64,000 nucleotides of DNA. Origin: Emticicia sp. C21. Its GTDB lineage: Bacteria; Bacteroidota; Bacteroidia; Cytophagales; Spirosomataceae. The notes below the pieces were generated by a model that saw nothing but the letters and a program-made list of their open reading frames with translations, was not told where the DNA came from and made no database searches. Location of the stretch: contig NZ_QVMT01000005.1 in the NCBI RefSeq assembly GCF_003418935.1, positions 186,279 to 250,278 on the forward strand, written 5' to 3'. This document shows positions 16,012 through 25,160 of the stretch, piece after piece. The translations under genes were made by a program, and so were the position numbers. Position 1 is the first letter of the stretch; every line of letters starts with the position of its first letter.

Positions 16012-17157
16012 ATGAAAACCGCTAAAAAAATATCAGTTTATCTGGCGACAGGCTTATTCCTATTAATTATTGCCTACCAGGTATGGGCAAATATAGGGCT
16101 TGGCTCGAAAGCGCCTCAAACGCTAAAACTGGATGTAACAGAAGCCTTTGGAGATTCAAGTAGTAAGGGTAATATAGTAGGAGTCCAGGCATTTATGGAG
16201 CCAATCGACTATGCTTCAGAGAAAAATTTCAGTAGTAAGATACGCTTTTATTTAGATGAAGCAAAAAAGAAAAACTGGTTAATTCCGGGAAAAACTATTG
16301 TGGTATTTCCAGAATACTTTGGTACCTGGCTGGTAGCCTTAGATGAAAAGGAAAGTATTTACCACACACCAAAAATAGAAGAAGGCTTACAAAAGATAGT
16401 AATGAGGAATGTCGGCAAATTCTTTAAAACCTATATCAGTAGCCCGGATTCAGTAAAAGATAAAGTAAAGTACAGTGTTTTTGCGATGAAAGCTTCTACT
16501 ATCGCAAAAGTTTATCAGGAGACTTTTGCGGCTTTAGCAAAAGAATATCAGGTAACCATTGTTGGGGGTTCTGTTTTATTACCCGAACCAAGCGTTGAAT
16601 ATGGCGTATTGAAAACAGGAAACGGACAATTATTTAATACTTCGGTAGTTTTTGAGTTTGATGGACAAATTAATTCAAAATTGATTAAAAAAGCTTTCCC
16701 AACGGCTGATGAATTAGGATTTATTTGTCCGGTTGATGCCAAATCGATTCCTGTATTTCAGACTAATGTCGGAAGAATGGGGGTCTTGATTTGTGCAGAT
16801 GCCTGGTTTTCGGATGCTTATAAGGCTTTAAAAACAAAAGCAGTTGATTTTGTGATAACTCCCTCTTACTCCAATGGAATCGGTTATTGGAATAAACCCT
16901 GGAGTGGTTATTCAGGTGCAGAAACGCCTAAAGAGGCAAAAGCCGATATAGATAAAATCTCCTTAGGTGAAGCATGGATCAAATATGCGATGGGTACACG
17001 AGCCAAAGAAGAAGCAGGTGTTAAGAAAGGCATGAATGTTTTTCTCCAAGGCAACTTATGGGATTTGGGTGCTGATGGCTCAACAATTATCTTGAGCGAT
17101 TCAGCACGTGCAACGCCTTATATAGGAAAGTCAGCTTTGATTAATCTTTGGTTATAA
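16012..17157 (+). CDS. Membrane-anchored carbon-nitrogen hydrolase (nitrilase superfamily)
   Basis: 381 residues. An N-terminal hydrophobic helix (7-25) anchors it, placing the catalytic domain outside the cytoplasm. The nitrilase catalytic triad is visible: Glu101 in VVFPEYFG, Lys226 or Lys227 in LIKKAFP, and Cys261 in GVLICADAW. It should hydrolyse an amide or nitrile; the substrate is not apparent. It is not an Lnt (no multi-TM N-terminal part). Preceded by the divergent purQ-udk operon and convergent with DUF983. Confidence 0.85.
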   Translation: MKTAKKISVYLATGLFLLIIAYQVWANIGLGSKAPQTLKLDVTEAFGDSSSKGNIVGVQAFMEPIDYASEKNFSSKIRFYLDEAKKKNWLIPGKTIVVFPEYFGTWLVALDEKESIYHTPKIEEGLQKIVMRNVGKFFKTYISSPDSVKDKVKYSVFAMKASTIAKVYQETFAALAKEYQVTIVGGSVLLPEPSVEYGVLKTGNGQLFNTSVVFEFDGQINSKLIKKAFPTADELGFICPVDAKSIPVFQTNVGRMGVLICADAWFSDAYKALKTKAVDFVITPSYSNGIGYWNKPWSGYSGAETPKEAKADIDKISLGEAWIKYAMGTRAKEEAGVKKGMNVFLQGNLWDLGADGSTIILSDSARATPYIGKSALINLWL

Positions 17158-17167
17158 GTAGGAGAAT

Positions 17168-17548
17168 CTACTTCTGGCCAGATTTATCAGGTTCATACTT
17201 AATAAAAACCTGCAACCAGATAGAACGGGATAAACGATAAAGCAGCGGAAATAATAGAAAGGTAAGTGCTACATAACCCAAAATATACCATAACCAATAT
17301 ACCCTTTCCTCAAAGAATAAATAGTAGGCTACTGTGGCGGTGACAAACAGGGCAATATTAAAGATATAGCTTACATACATAGCACCATAAAAGAAACCAC
17401 TTTCTCTTTCATACCTTAATCCACACTTCGGACAATTTTTATGCATAGCAGTCATCTTGCCCAGGTTATAAGGATTTTTAGTTTCAAAAATCTCTCCCTC
17501 ATGACAACGAGGACATTTCATCTGTACAGCAGCTTCTACTTTATTCAT
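17168..17548 (-). CDS. DUF983 membrane protein
   Basis: 126 residues. Two CxxC pairs (CPRC 12-15, CPKC 39-42) form a probable zinc-binding module, followed by two hydrophobic segments (about 56-75 and 82-103). This matches DUF983, found in Bacteroidota and alphaproteobacteria, with no assigned function. It starts 7 bp after the TSUP exporter stop, so the two form an operon. Confidence 0.85.
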   Translation of the reverse strand: MNKVEAAVQMKCPRCHEGEIFETKNPYNLGKMTAMHKNCPKCGLRYERESGFFYGAMYVSYIFNIALFVTATVAYYLFFEERVYWLWYILGYVALTFLLFPLLYRLSRSIWLQVFIKYEPDKSGQK

Positions 17549-17555
17549 TTTGTTT

Positions 17556-18350
17556 TTACTTTAATACCGTTTCTTTAATAATAATCCAACACCCCATCAC
17601 TAAGATAAACCAACCGAAAGCAGGTTTTAGTTTCTCTCCATCTACTCTTTTCGATAAATAGCTTCCAATTAATACACCACTAATAGTGCAGCCAACAAAT
17701 TTCAAGAGAAATCCCCAATCTAATACAACGCCGGCCGAGAAATCGCCTATGGCCCCGAACAAAGAATTTATAGTAATAATCAACAGAGAAGTTCCTACGG
17801 CTTCTTTCATAGGTAATTGTGCAAAAATAACCAAAGCCGGAATAATCATAAAACCGCCACCTGCGCCTACAAATCCGGTTAATGCCCCTACAATAATCCC
17901 TTCTAAAAAAATTACCCAATAACTTACTTTTGTTTTAATCAGATCATTAGCTTCCTTACGGCTTTTAATGATTGAATAAGACGCCCCAATCATCAATAAG
18001 CCAAAAAGTAACATTATCATCAGGTTTTTAGTAAAGGTAAAGTCTCCTGACTGATAAATTACTTCGGGTATTCGGTGCATCACAAACTTTCGCATGGTAA
18101 ATACCATCACAAAAGCAGGAAAAGAGAAAAATAATCCTTTCCGAATATCTACCAATCCTTTCCTCAAATAGTCAATAGAGCCTACTAATGAGCTGATACC
18201 GACAATAAAAAGGGAATAGGTTGTAGCCGTAGTAGGGCTTATACCCATAATATAAACCAATACGGTTACAGTCAGAATAGAGCCTCCGGCACCAATCAAT
18301 CCCAAGGTAATACCAATCAAAAAAGCCAAGCCAAAACCTATTATTTCCAT
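17556..18350 (-). CDS. TSUP (TauE/SafE) family membrane transporter
   Basis: 264 residues from ATG 18350, where MEIIGFGLAFLIG begins the first membrane helix; a longer in-frame reading adds 36 non-membrane residues. About eight hydrophobic helices occur in two halves, each with the Gly-rich family signature (LGLIGAGGS near residue 17 and GFVGAGGGFMIIP in the second half). Members export sulfite, sulfonates or sulfoacetate, or move other organic anions; the substrate here is open. DUF983 follows 7 bp downstream. Confidence 0.9.
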   Translation of the reverse strand: MEIIGFGLAFLIGITLGLIGAGGSILTVTVLVYIMGISPTTATTYSLFIVGISSLVGSIDYLRKGLVDIRKGLFFSFPAFVMVFTMRKFVMHRIPEVIYQSGDFTFTKNLMIMLLFGLLMIGASYSIIKSRKEANDLIKTKVSYWVIFLEGIIVGALTGFVGAGGGFMIIPALVIFAQLPMKEAVGTSLLIITINSLFGAIGDFSAGVVLDWGFLLKFVGCTISGVLIGSYLSKRVDGEKLKPAFGWFILVMGCWIIIKETVLK

Positions 18351-18473
18351 AGAATTTAACGAGAGAATCTTTGTCTTTTTCAAAGATTCAGCTAGTGAAA
18401 AAATGGTGCAATTTAAGGAAATGGAATGAAAGTGCAGAATTAAGATTGTATTTTTCAAATATCCATCCCACTT

Positions 18474-18537
18474 AAGCTGATTATTTTTCAGATTACTATA
18501 GAATTATACTGAAAGCTGATTATTTTTGTTAAAAACC
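18474..18537. repeat. Pair of 15-bp direct repeats upstream of the amidohydrolase gene
   Basis: AAGCTGATTATTTTT occurs at 18474-18488 and again at 18523-18537, spaced 49 bp start to start, ending 10 bp before the amidohydrolase start. Could be operators or chance in AT-rich DNA. Confidence 0.5.
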
Positions 18538-18547
18538 TGAACTTTCT

Positions 18548-20164
18548 ATGTATAAGAAAATTACACTTCTTCTCAGCTTTGTAACCACCACTTTAGTAGC
18601 CCAGATTGAAAAAGCTCCACCAAGAGCCGAGGGCGAATACGCCAATCGTTTAATCATCAGAGGCGTTACGCTAATCAATAGTACGGGTGCTCCACCTGTG
18701 GGTCCTGTTGATATTGTCGTAGAAAAAAATAAGATAGCACAGATTCGTCAGGTGGGTTATCCCGGTGTGCCTATTGAGCCTAAAAGTCGCCCGAAATTGA
18801 ATGAAGGAGATAAAGAATTAGATTGTACAGGCATGTATCTGATGCCGGGTTTTGTGGATATGCACGGGCATATAGGTGGTAAATCACAAGGTACTCCGGC
18901 TGAATATGTGTTTAAACTATGGTTAGCACATGGTATCACTACTATTCGTGACCCATCGGCAGGGAATGGTTTGGAATGGACGCTTGACCAGAAAAAGAAA
19001 AGTGAAAAGAATGAAATAACTGCCCCCCGTATCAAAGCTTATACAGCCTTTGGGATGGGTTCAGATAAACCCATTAATACACCCGAAGAGGCTCGCCAGT
19101 GGGTAAGAGATAATGCCGCTAAAGGAGCAGATGGTATTAAGTTTTTCGGTGCATCACCTGAGGTTTTCAGAGCAGCTTTGGAAGAAAACAAAAAAATAGG
19201 TTTACGTTCGGCCTGCCATCATGCACAATTGGAAGTGGGTCGAATGAATGTATTAGCTACAGCCAAAGCAGGTTTAACTACCATGGAACACTGGTATGGT
19301 CTACCGGAAGCCTTGTTTGATGAGAGAACCTTACAGAATTATCCGCCTGATTATAATTATAACAACGAACAGAATCGTTTTGAAGAGGCAGGAAAATTAT
19401 GGAAGCAAGCAGCAGAACCTGGTTCAGCTAAATGGTATCAGGTAATGGATGAGTTATTGAAATTGGATTTTACACTTGACCCAACCTTTAATATTTATGA
19501 AGCTAACCGTGAATTAATGCTGGCTCGCCGGGCAGAATGGCATGATGAATATACTTTGCCATCGGTTTGGCGTTTCTATGGTCCAAGCCGTATTTCTCAT
19601 GGTTCCTACTGGCTAAACTGGGGAACAGAGCAGGAGGTAGCGTGGAAAGAGAATTATCGCATCTGGATGCGTTTTGTGAATGAATATAAAAACAAAGGCG
19701 GACGTGTAACGACTGGCTCAGACTCAGGCTTTATTTATCAGTTATACGGCTTTGCGTATATCAGAGAGCTGGAACTATTGCGTGAAGCAGGATTTCATCC
19801 GTTAGAAGTAATCAGAGCAGCTACATTAAAAGGAGCAGAAGCTTTGGGTATGGCCGACCAGATTGGTACAGTAGAAGTAGGTAAATTCGCTGATTTTGTG
19901 ATAACAGAAGAGAATCCATTGGCGAACCTGAAAACTTTATATGGTACAGGAGCTATCAGAGTCAATGATAAGAACGAAGTAGTGAGAGTAGGGGGCGTAA
20001 AATATACCGTGAAAGACGGCGTGGTATATGATGCTAAAAAACTATTGGCTGATGTACGCAAAATTGTAGCAGATGCCAAAGCTAAAGAGGGCTTTGAAAT
20101 TACCCAGCCGGGTATTCCGCAAAAAGGACCATCAAAAGTGCAAGGGTCTGAAAAAAATCAATAG
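18548..20164 (+). CDS. Secreted amidohydrolase
   Basis: 538 residues. Signal peptide 1-18 (ending LVAQ). The amidohydrolase metal site begins with HxH in VDMHGHIGG (His106, His108); Lys198 in GIKFFG fits the carboxylated or metal-bridging lysine, a HH pair follows in SACHHAQLE, and the C-terminal Asp is in TTGSDSGF. The fold then closes with the typical KFADFVI segment. Related to imidazolonepropionase/prolidase-like amidohydrolases acting on peptides or cyclic amides in the periplasm; substrate unknown. Monocistronic with a strong bidirectional terminator at 20171. Confidence 0.9.
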   Translation: MYKKITLLLSFVTTTLVAQIEKAPPRAEGEYANRLIIRGVTLINSTGAPPVGPVDIVVEKNKIAQIRQVGYPGVPIEPKSRPKLNEGDKELDCTGMYLMPGFVDMHGHIGGKSQGTPAEYVFKLWLAHGITTIRDPSAGNGLEWTLDQKKKSEKNEITAPRIKAYTAFGMGSDKPINTPEEARQWVRDNAAKGADGIKFFGASPEVFRAALEENKKIGLRSACHHAQLEVGRMNVLATAKAGLTTMEHWYGLPEALFDERTLQNYPPDYNYNNEQNRFEEAGKLWKQAAEPGSAKWYQVMDELLKLDFTLDPTFNIYEANRELMLARRAEWHDEYTLPSVWRFYGPSRISHGSYWLNWGTEQEVAWKENYRIWMRFVNEYKNKGGRVTTGSDSGFIYQLYGFAYIRELELLREAGFHPLEVIRAATLKGAEALGMADQIGTVEVGKFADFVITEENPLANLKTLYGTGAIRVNDKNEVVRVGGVKYTVKDGVVYDAKKLLADVRKIVADAKAKEGFEITQPGIPQKGPSKVQGSEKNQ

Positions 20165-20168
20165 AAAC

Positions 20169-20206
20169 AAAAAGGGCTTTCAGATTTCGCTGAAAGCCCT
20201 TTTTGT
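20169..20206. terminator. Bidirectional rho-independent terminator
   Basis: A 12-bp stem (GGGCTTTCAG with CTGAAAGCCC, extended by A:T pairs) has A residues on one side and T residues on the other. It separates the convergent amidohydrolase and glycosyltransferase genes. Confidence 0.88.
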
Positions 20207-20207
20207 T

Positions 20208-20942
20208 TTATTTCTTCTTATAATCTCCACGAGAGAAATGTTTCTCAATCCAGCAGTACATCAGAATAAAGAAGTATCTGCTACCCATTTCTTTAATCTT
20301 CAACTTTGATTCGCCGTATTTGCGGTTTGTCCAGCTGTTGGGTACTACGGCAAAGGTATATCCTCTTACCATCGCTTTCAGTGGAAGTTCAACGGTTAAA
20401 TTGAAGTGGGGAGATAAAAAAGGCTTGATGCCCTCAATGGTTTCTCTTTTATATAGTTTAAAAGCATTCGTAGTATCATTGTATTTGATACCCATCATGT
20501 TTTTAATAATAAAGTTTGCAATGCGGTTAATGAATTTCTTTAATGGCGGGTAATCAATCACTTTCCCTCCTTTTACCCAACGACTACCAAATACGGCATC
20601 CACATTCTCGCTGAGCATGGTTTTGTAGTATTTAACTAAATCTTCCGGGTCGTCAGACATATCGGCCATAAATACCGCTACACAATCGCCAGAGAATCGC
20701 TCTAGGCCATAACGAACAGCATAGCCAAAGCCATTAGGTCCTTTATTGGTTTCAAAAACTAAGGTCGGAATCTCTCTCGAAAGTTCGTGCAACACATTCA
20801 GCGTCTGGTCTTTTGAATTATCGTTCGTTACCCAGATTTCGTGCGGAATATCGTATTTTTTGAGCGTAGCATATAAAGTGCGAAGAGTTTCAGGAATACT
20901 TTCTTGTTCGTTATAAGCAGGAATAACAACGCTTAGTTTCAT
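20208..20942 (-). CDS. Family 2 glycosyltransferase, polyprenyl-phosphate sugar synthase type
   Basis: 244 residues from ATG 20942, where MKLSVVIPAYNEQESIPETL is the canonical GT2 N-terminus. The GT-A fold shows TNDNSKDQT (nucleotide binding) and an acidic metal site, FMADMSDDP (Asp94 and neighbours). Sequence such as GPNGFGYAVRYGLE and TTNAFKLYKRE resembles dolichol-/undecaprenyl-phosphate mannosyl- or glucosyltransferases. No C-terminal membrane helices, like DPM1. Likely supplies lipid-linked sugar for glycan assembly or protein O-glycosylation. Single gene. Confidence 0.88.
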   Translation of the reverse strand: MKLSVVIPAYNEQESIPETLRTLYATLKKYDIPHEIWVTNDNSKDQTLNVLHELSREIPTLVFETNKGPNGFGYAVRYGLERFSGDCVAVFMADMSDDPEDLVKYYKTMLSENVDAVFGSRWVKGGKVIDYPPLKKFINRIANFIIKNMMGIKYNDTTNAFKLYKRETIEGIKPFLSPHFNLTVELPLKAMVRGYTFAVVPNSWTNRKYGESKLKIKEMGSRYFFILMYCWIEKHFSRGDYKKK

Positions 20943-21209
20943 TATTTTTTCTTTGGATATAAGTCTGTGAAAGATACGCAGCCTTGAAGTACGGTTCAAT
21001 TAAAACGCAAATGTCTGAAAACTAAGGTTAAAATCAAAATGGGGGAGGAAATGGGGTAGATGGAATAGCAATAAATTTATTTAACTGCAATATAATTAAA
21101 TCAAAAAGTTGATTTAATAACCTTGAAAGAAGAAGTTATTCTATTCGAAATCCAAGTTAAATGTGATTACCTTCAATTTTAGCGCGGTTAAGGATTTATG
21201 TCTTTTATA

Positions 21210-22925
21210 TTACTTAGCCTTAACAGCAACTCTTTTAGTAAGATTCGCATTGGGGTAAGTGGCGGATAATCGTTTGATTATATTCTTATTATTAACAAAA
21301 AAGTTTCTTTCAAAACTGAAACTTTCTAATTTGGGTAAATGATAAATTCCTTCCGGCAGTAAACTGATAGGATTAAAATCAATATTAATTTCTATCAGGT
21401 TTTTCAATTTCTCAAAACCTTCTGGTAATGAGGTTAATGCGTTAGTAGTCAAATTAACTTGTCGCAAATTGCTTAAATTAACAAAATCAGCAGGTAATTT
21501 AGAAAGCTTGCTGCTTCTTATTTCCAGTACTTCAAGCTTTTTTAATTTATTAATGCCATTTGGTAACTTTTCTAATTTTGATAAAGAAAGATGTAATTCT
21601 TTTAATTCAGTGAAATTGTAGATATTGGCAGGTAAGATTTTAGTAGCATTAGCCGTATAACTATATTGTGATAGATAAAGTCTTTTTAGATTTTTACATT
21701 TCCATAGTTTTTCCGGTAAATTTCTTGCCTCATGATCTGACAAAGAAACCCATATTACTAATTCGGGATTTTGGAGTTTTTCAAATTGTTTGAGGCTTGA
21801 AATTACCATAAAAGGCACCTTCTTTTCCCATAGCAGATTTCCTTTGTGGTCGAAATAGCTTCCGAGATGGCCAATGTAAATGATGTTTTCATCCCACCAG
21901 ATAAAACCTTCACCCCAATAACCCTCTAAAATAACCTTACCGGTTCTATCAAATATCTGAGACATTTGATCTGGTTTAAAGCCCAAACCAAGTCCATTAC
22001 TAAAAATAGAAGTATGTTGATAGATAGGAGGAATTGCCCAATCTCCTGTTGAGTCAATATATCCTGCTTTCTGTGTCTCTAAATCTCTTACATTGGCTAA
22101 ACCTTCTGAGAATCCGGGAAATTCATAAGGGCCAAATGCATTTGGCTGAAATTTTTTCTTGAAAAGATCTTTGCCATTCTTGTCAACAAACCAGGAGTAT
22201 TCAGGTTCGTCTTGGCCAACAAAGATTTTTCCTTCATTGATTGATCGGGCAAACTGAAAAACAGGAGCAAGAACAACATTTCCTTTTGTATCCATTAACC
22301 CTTGTTTCCAGACGCTGCGATCACCTGCATTGGTTGGCTTCACTTCAACATTAAACCTTGCAACCCCATTGTGAAATCTGAAATTATATGTTTGCCCTTT
22401 AGCTTCATACGCAGGTTTAGAAAAAACAAGCTGACCTGTTTTATCAATGAACTCCATTTTGTCCATACAACGCCGCACAAAAAGACCCTCTCCTGCATAA
22501 ATTAAGTCTTTATTCTCTTCGCTCAGGGGTATTAGTATTTTTCCTTCAAAATTAATTGCACCTTTCATCTTAGGATTAATCGCGCCAGACACAACGGCTA
22601 CACTGTCTTGAAATGGGGTATTGAAGGGGTCATATATTCTCAACCACCAAATTTCCCGGACGGTCTTCCCTTTATTATCAATAATTATGGTTGCCCTTTT
22701 TTCACTATCATAATAAGTGAGATATCCATTATAATACTTTCTGTTCATCTCCACATACTTTGATGCTAATGAATCTAAGGTGAATATAAGCTCTCCTTTT
22801 TTGTTTATATAAGAAGCGAATCCTTCTTTAATTTCAGCAGGGTAAAGGTTTTCAGGCACGTGGCTTTGAGCCCATAGAATCGTAGATGTAATACAGAAAA
22901 AAATAAGCAGTTTGATTTTTTTCAT
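21210..22925 (-). CDS. Exported WG-repeat and leucine-rich-repeat protein
   Basis: 571 residues. Signal peptide 1-19 (ILWAQ). Residues about 30-370 contain WG/KWG-type repeats with the pattern G-F/L-x-x-[FY]-x-x-x-x-G (EGFASYINKKGELIF, QKAGYIDSTGDWAIPPIY). Residues about 400-560 are leucine-rich repeats with LPxG/LxxL spacing (KLEKLPNGINKLKKLEVLEI). Both are interaction modules, so a binding or adhesion role is likely; no enzyme motif is seen. Second gene of an operon, 19 bp after the 293-aa gene. Confidence 0.85.
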   Translation of the reverse strand: MKKIKLLIFFCITSTILWAQSHVPENLYPAEIKEGFASYINKKGELIFTLDSLASKYVEMNRKYYNGYLTYYDSEKRATIIIDNKGKTVREIWWLRIYDPFNTPFQDSVAVVSGAINPKMKGAINFEGKILIPLSEENKDLIYAGEGLFVRRCMDKMEFIDKTGQLVFSKPAYEAKGQTYNFRFHNGVARFNVEVKPTNAGDRSVWKQGLMDTKGNVVLAPVFQFARSINEGKIFVGQDEPEYSWFVDKNGKDLFKKKFQPNAFGPYEFPGFSEGLANVRDLETQKAGYIDSTGDWAIPPIYQHTSIFSNGLGLGFKPDQMSQIFDRTGKVILEGYWGEGFIWWDENIIYIGHLGSYFDHKGNLLWEKKVPFMVISSLKQFEKLQNPELVIWVSLSDHEARNLPEKLWKCKNLKRLYLSQYSYTANATKILPANIYNFTELKELHLSLSKLEKLPNGINKLKKLEVLEIRSSKLSKLPADFVNLSNLRQVNLTTNALTSLPEGFEKLKNLIEINIDFNPISLLPEGIYHLPKLESFSFERNFFVNNKNIIKRLSATYPNANLTKRVAVKAK

Positions 22926-22944
22926 AAATCAGATATTCAATACA

Positions 22945-23826
22945 CTATTTTTTCAATTTCATAAATTCACCCAATAAAGGGGCTAAACCCTCTTCATTCA
23001 GGTTGTCATTATTCCAATGGCTCATTACACAGTTTACATAGTTATCTCTTACTTCAGTGGCTACATAATAGATAATTAATTGCTTGGCACCGACCATTAT
23101 TCCTATCCCTGCGCCAAATTTGTAGACTATCTTTTTAGCTACCGTTTCTGTACCTTCAAAAATTACTTTAATATCTTCTTCAACTATTATTTTACCTGTC
23201 TTTTTTGATTTGGTTGCCAGTTCCTGATACTGTACAGCGTTTTGAGCATCAATTAACGTACTATGAACCGACCAATTCATTTCACCCATATACGGACATT
23301 GAATCGTATTTACCTCAGTCCAATAACAGGCATCATTCATTTTTACTTTTCTGCCAACAAAATTGATAGTCTCGGGCTTTAAGGCATTAAAGGCTTCTTT
23401 AGGAATTTTGTCTTCTATAATATCTCTGACAATAAGCCTTTCTAAATCTTTATTCTGATAATTAACATTGTCAAAGAAAACAACAATAACATTCTTGTCT
23501 ATGTTTTCAACAAAATAAGAGGAAGAAAACTGCATAAGGCCATCGCCAATTGATTCGCTTTTTTCAAAATATACATTTTTAAAACCAAGCTTGTCGTCTG
23601 CTTTTCCTGCTGAAGGCTGCTTTTTATATTCTTTGAAAAGACTTTTTAGATTATCATCATTATAGACTTTTTTTTCTACTTTACTTGAAATTGCATAGCT
23701 ATCAGTGTTATAATAAATAGCATCCTTATTGATAATAGCCTGTATCCGGTTTCTATAACTTTCAAGTTGTGCCTGTACTGTTGAGTGTATAAATAGAATC
23801 AGAAAAACGGAAAGCAAACTTTTCAT
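22945..23826 (-). CDS. Exported protein of unknown function
   Basis: 293 residues. Signal peptide 1-19 (TVQAQ). The chain is Lys/Asn-rich, with a hydrophobic stretch near 238-252 (FGAGIGIMVGAKQLIIYYVA) that may be buried rather than membrane-spanning. Three Cys are present. No recognised domain. Transcribed ahead of the WG/LRR protein with a 19-bp gap; the two probably act at the same envelope site. Confidence 0.7.
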   Translation of the reverse strand: MKSLLSVFLILFIHSTVQAQLESYRNRIQAIINKDAIYYNTDSYAISSKVEKKVYNDDNLKSLFKEYKKQPSAGKADDKLGFKNVYFEKSESIGDGLMQFSSSYFVENIDKNVIVVFFDNVNYQNKDLERLIVRDIIEDKIPKEAFNALKPETINFVGRKVKMNDACYWTEVNTIQCPYMGEMNWSVHSTLIDAQNAVQYQELATKSKKTGKIIVEEDIKVIFEGTETVAKKIVYKFGAGIGIMVGAKQLIIYYVATEVRDNYVNCVMSHWNNDNLNEEGLAPLLGEFMKLKK

Positions 23827-24025
23827 TTTTTTTAGGCGTTAAAAAAGGCGTAAATTTATAAATCAGATTAGGAAGAGACTACTCAGCCTAATCCCTATGC
23901 AATAAAACAAAAATAAATGAAAATGGCAGAATGGGATTATTAAAAACAGAAACATTTATACAGATTTATCCCAACTTATTCACTTAAATTATTTTACGAC
24001 AACTTCCTTAAAACTACTCTGAAAC

Positions 24026-25093
24026 TTGACCCGCAAAATCATACATATTGATATGGATGCTTTCTACGCTTCGGTAGAGCAAAGAGATTTTGCCGATTTA
24101 CGAGGGAAACCTATTGCCGTTGGTGGAAGTAGTGAACGTGGGGTAGTAGCTGCTGCCAGTTATGAGGCCCGGAAGTTTGGCGTTCGTTCAGCCATGTCTG
24201 CCCGGATTGCCAAGCAAAAATGCCCACAATTGATTTTTGTAAGACCCCGTTTTGAAGTATACAAGCAGGTATCTAATGAAATAAGAGAGATTTTTCTTGA
24301 ATATACCCCTTTGGTTGAGCCACTCTCTTTAGATGAAGCTTATCTGGATGTGACTGAAAACCTGAAAGGCATTGAAACCGCTACTGAGATAGCCCAGGAA
24401 ATAAAAACACGAATCAAAGAAAAAACGGGCTTAACCGCATCGGCGGGAGTTTCGGTAAATAAATTTTTGGCTAAAATAGCCTCAGATTATAAGAAACCGG
24501 ATGGGTTATTCGTGATAAAACCGGCACAGGCTGAAAAATTTGTGGAAGAACTGGAAATCAATAAATTTCATGGGATTGGCAGGGTAACGGCAGAGAAAAT
24601 GCATAAAATGGGCATTTTTACAGGCAAAGACCTGAAAGCCAAAAGCATAGATTTTCTGATAAATCATTTCGGCAAAGTTGGTAGATACTATTTTGAAATA
24701 GCGCAAGGTTTGGATAACCGACAGGTAAGCCCCGACCGTATCAGGAAATCAATAGGTGTAGAAAATACTTTTGACAGAGACTTTACCGAACCTGATGATC
24801 TTTACAGAGAAATAGATGATATTCTTGAACAAATCTGGCGAAGGATGTCCAGAATAAAAGCTTATGGGAAGACAATCACTTTAAAGATAAAATTTGCCGA
24901 TTTTGAGAGTATTACCCGTAGTCGTACCTCACAGCTGCCTATCTTGGAGGAGAAACTTCTCGCAAAAATCTCTTATGAAATGCTTCATGCCTTATTGCCT
25001 ATGCCTAAGGGCGTGCGTTTATTAGGTATTTACCTATCTAATCTTGAATTTGAAGACGAAATGCTGGGCCGACAACTGACTTTAAGTTTCTAA
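24026..25093 (+). CDS. dinB: DNA polymerase IV (Y-family)
   Basis: 355 residues. Translesion polymerase with catalytic carboxylates Asp9 (HIDMDAFYASVE) and Asp103/Glu104 (SLDEAYLDVT), the steric-gate Tyr/Phe region at FYASVE, helix-hairpin-helix (HGIGRVTAEKM) and the little-finger domain. The start is TTG at 24026: it gives the family N-terminus MTRKIIHIDMDAF, and an in-frame stop lies at 24020, so no upstream ATG is possible. No clear beta-clamp motif could be picked with confidence in the short C-terminus (QLTLSF may serve). No LexA box recognised. Confidence 0.94.
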   Translation: MTRKIIHIDMDAFYASVEQRDFADLRGKPIAVGGSSERGVVAAASYEARKFGVRSAMSARIAKQKCPQLIFVRPRFEVYKQVSNEIREIFLEYTPLVEPLSLDEAYLDVTENLKGIETATEIAQEIKTRIKEKTGLTASAGVSVNKFLAKIASDYKKPDGLFVIKPAQAEKFVEELEINKFHGIGRVTAEKMHKMGIFTGKDLKAKSIDFLINHFGKVGRYYFEIAQGLDNRQVSPDRIRKSIGVENTFDRDFTEPDDLYREIDDILEQIWRRMSRIKAYGKTITLKIKFADFESITRSRTSQLPILEEKLLAKISYEMLHALLPMPKGVRLLGIYLSNLEFEDEMLGRQLTLSF

Positions 25094-25106
25094 AAACTAA
25101 GCCAAT

Positions 25107-25133
25107 AAAAAAGCCCATCAATTAAGATGAGCC
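25107..25133 (-). terminator. Terminator of pyk
   Basis: On the minus strand, GCTCATC pairs with GATGGGC (one G:U) and is followed by six T residues. It is poorer on the plus strand (one C:A mismatch), so it mainly serves pyk. Confidence 0.65.
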
Positions 25134-25160
25134 CTTCTATGTATTTGATTCAGATTAGTA

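Noticed and set aside
18531-18538. TATTTTTG as -7 promoter of the amidohydrolase
   Set aside because: Transcription would start within a few bases of the start codon and no -33 is present; better explained as part of the direct repeat.
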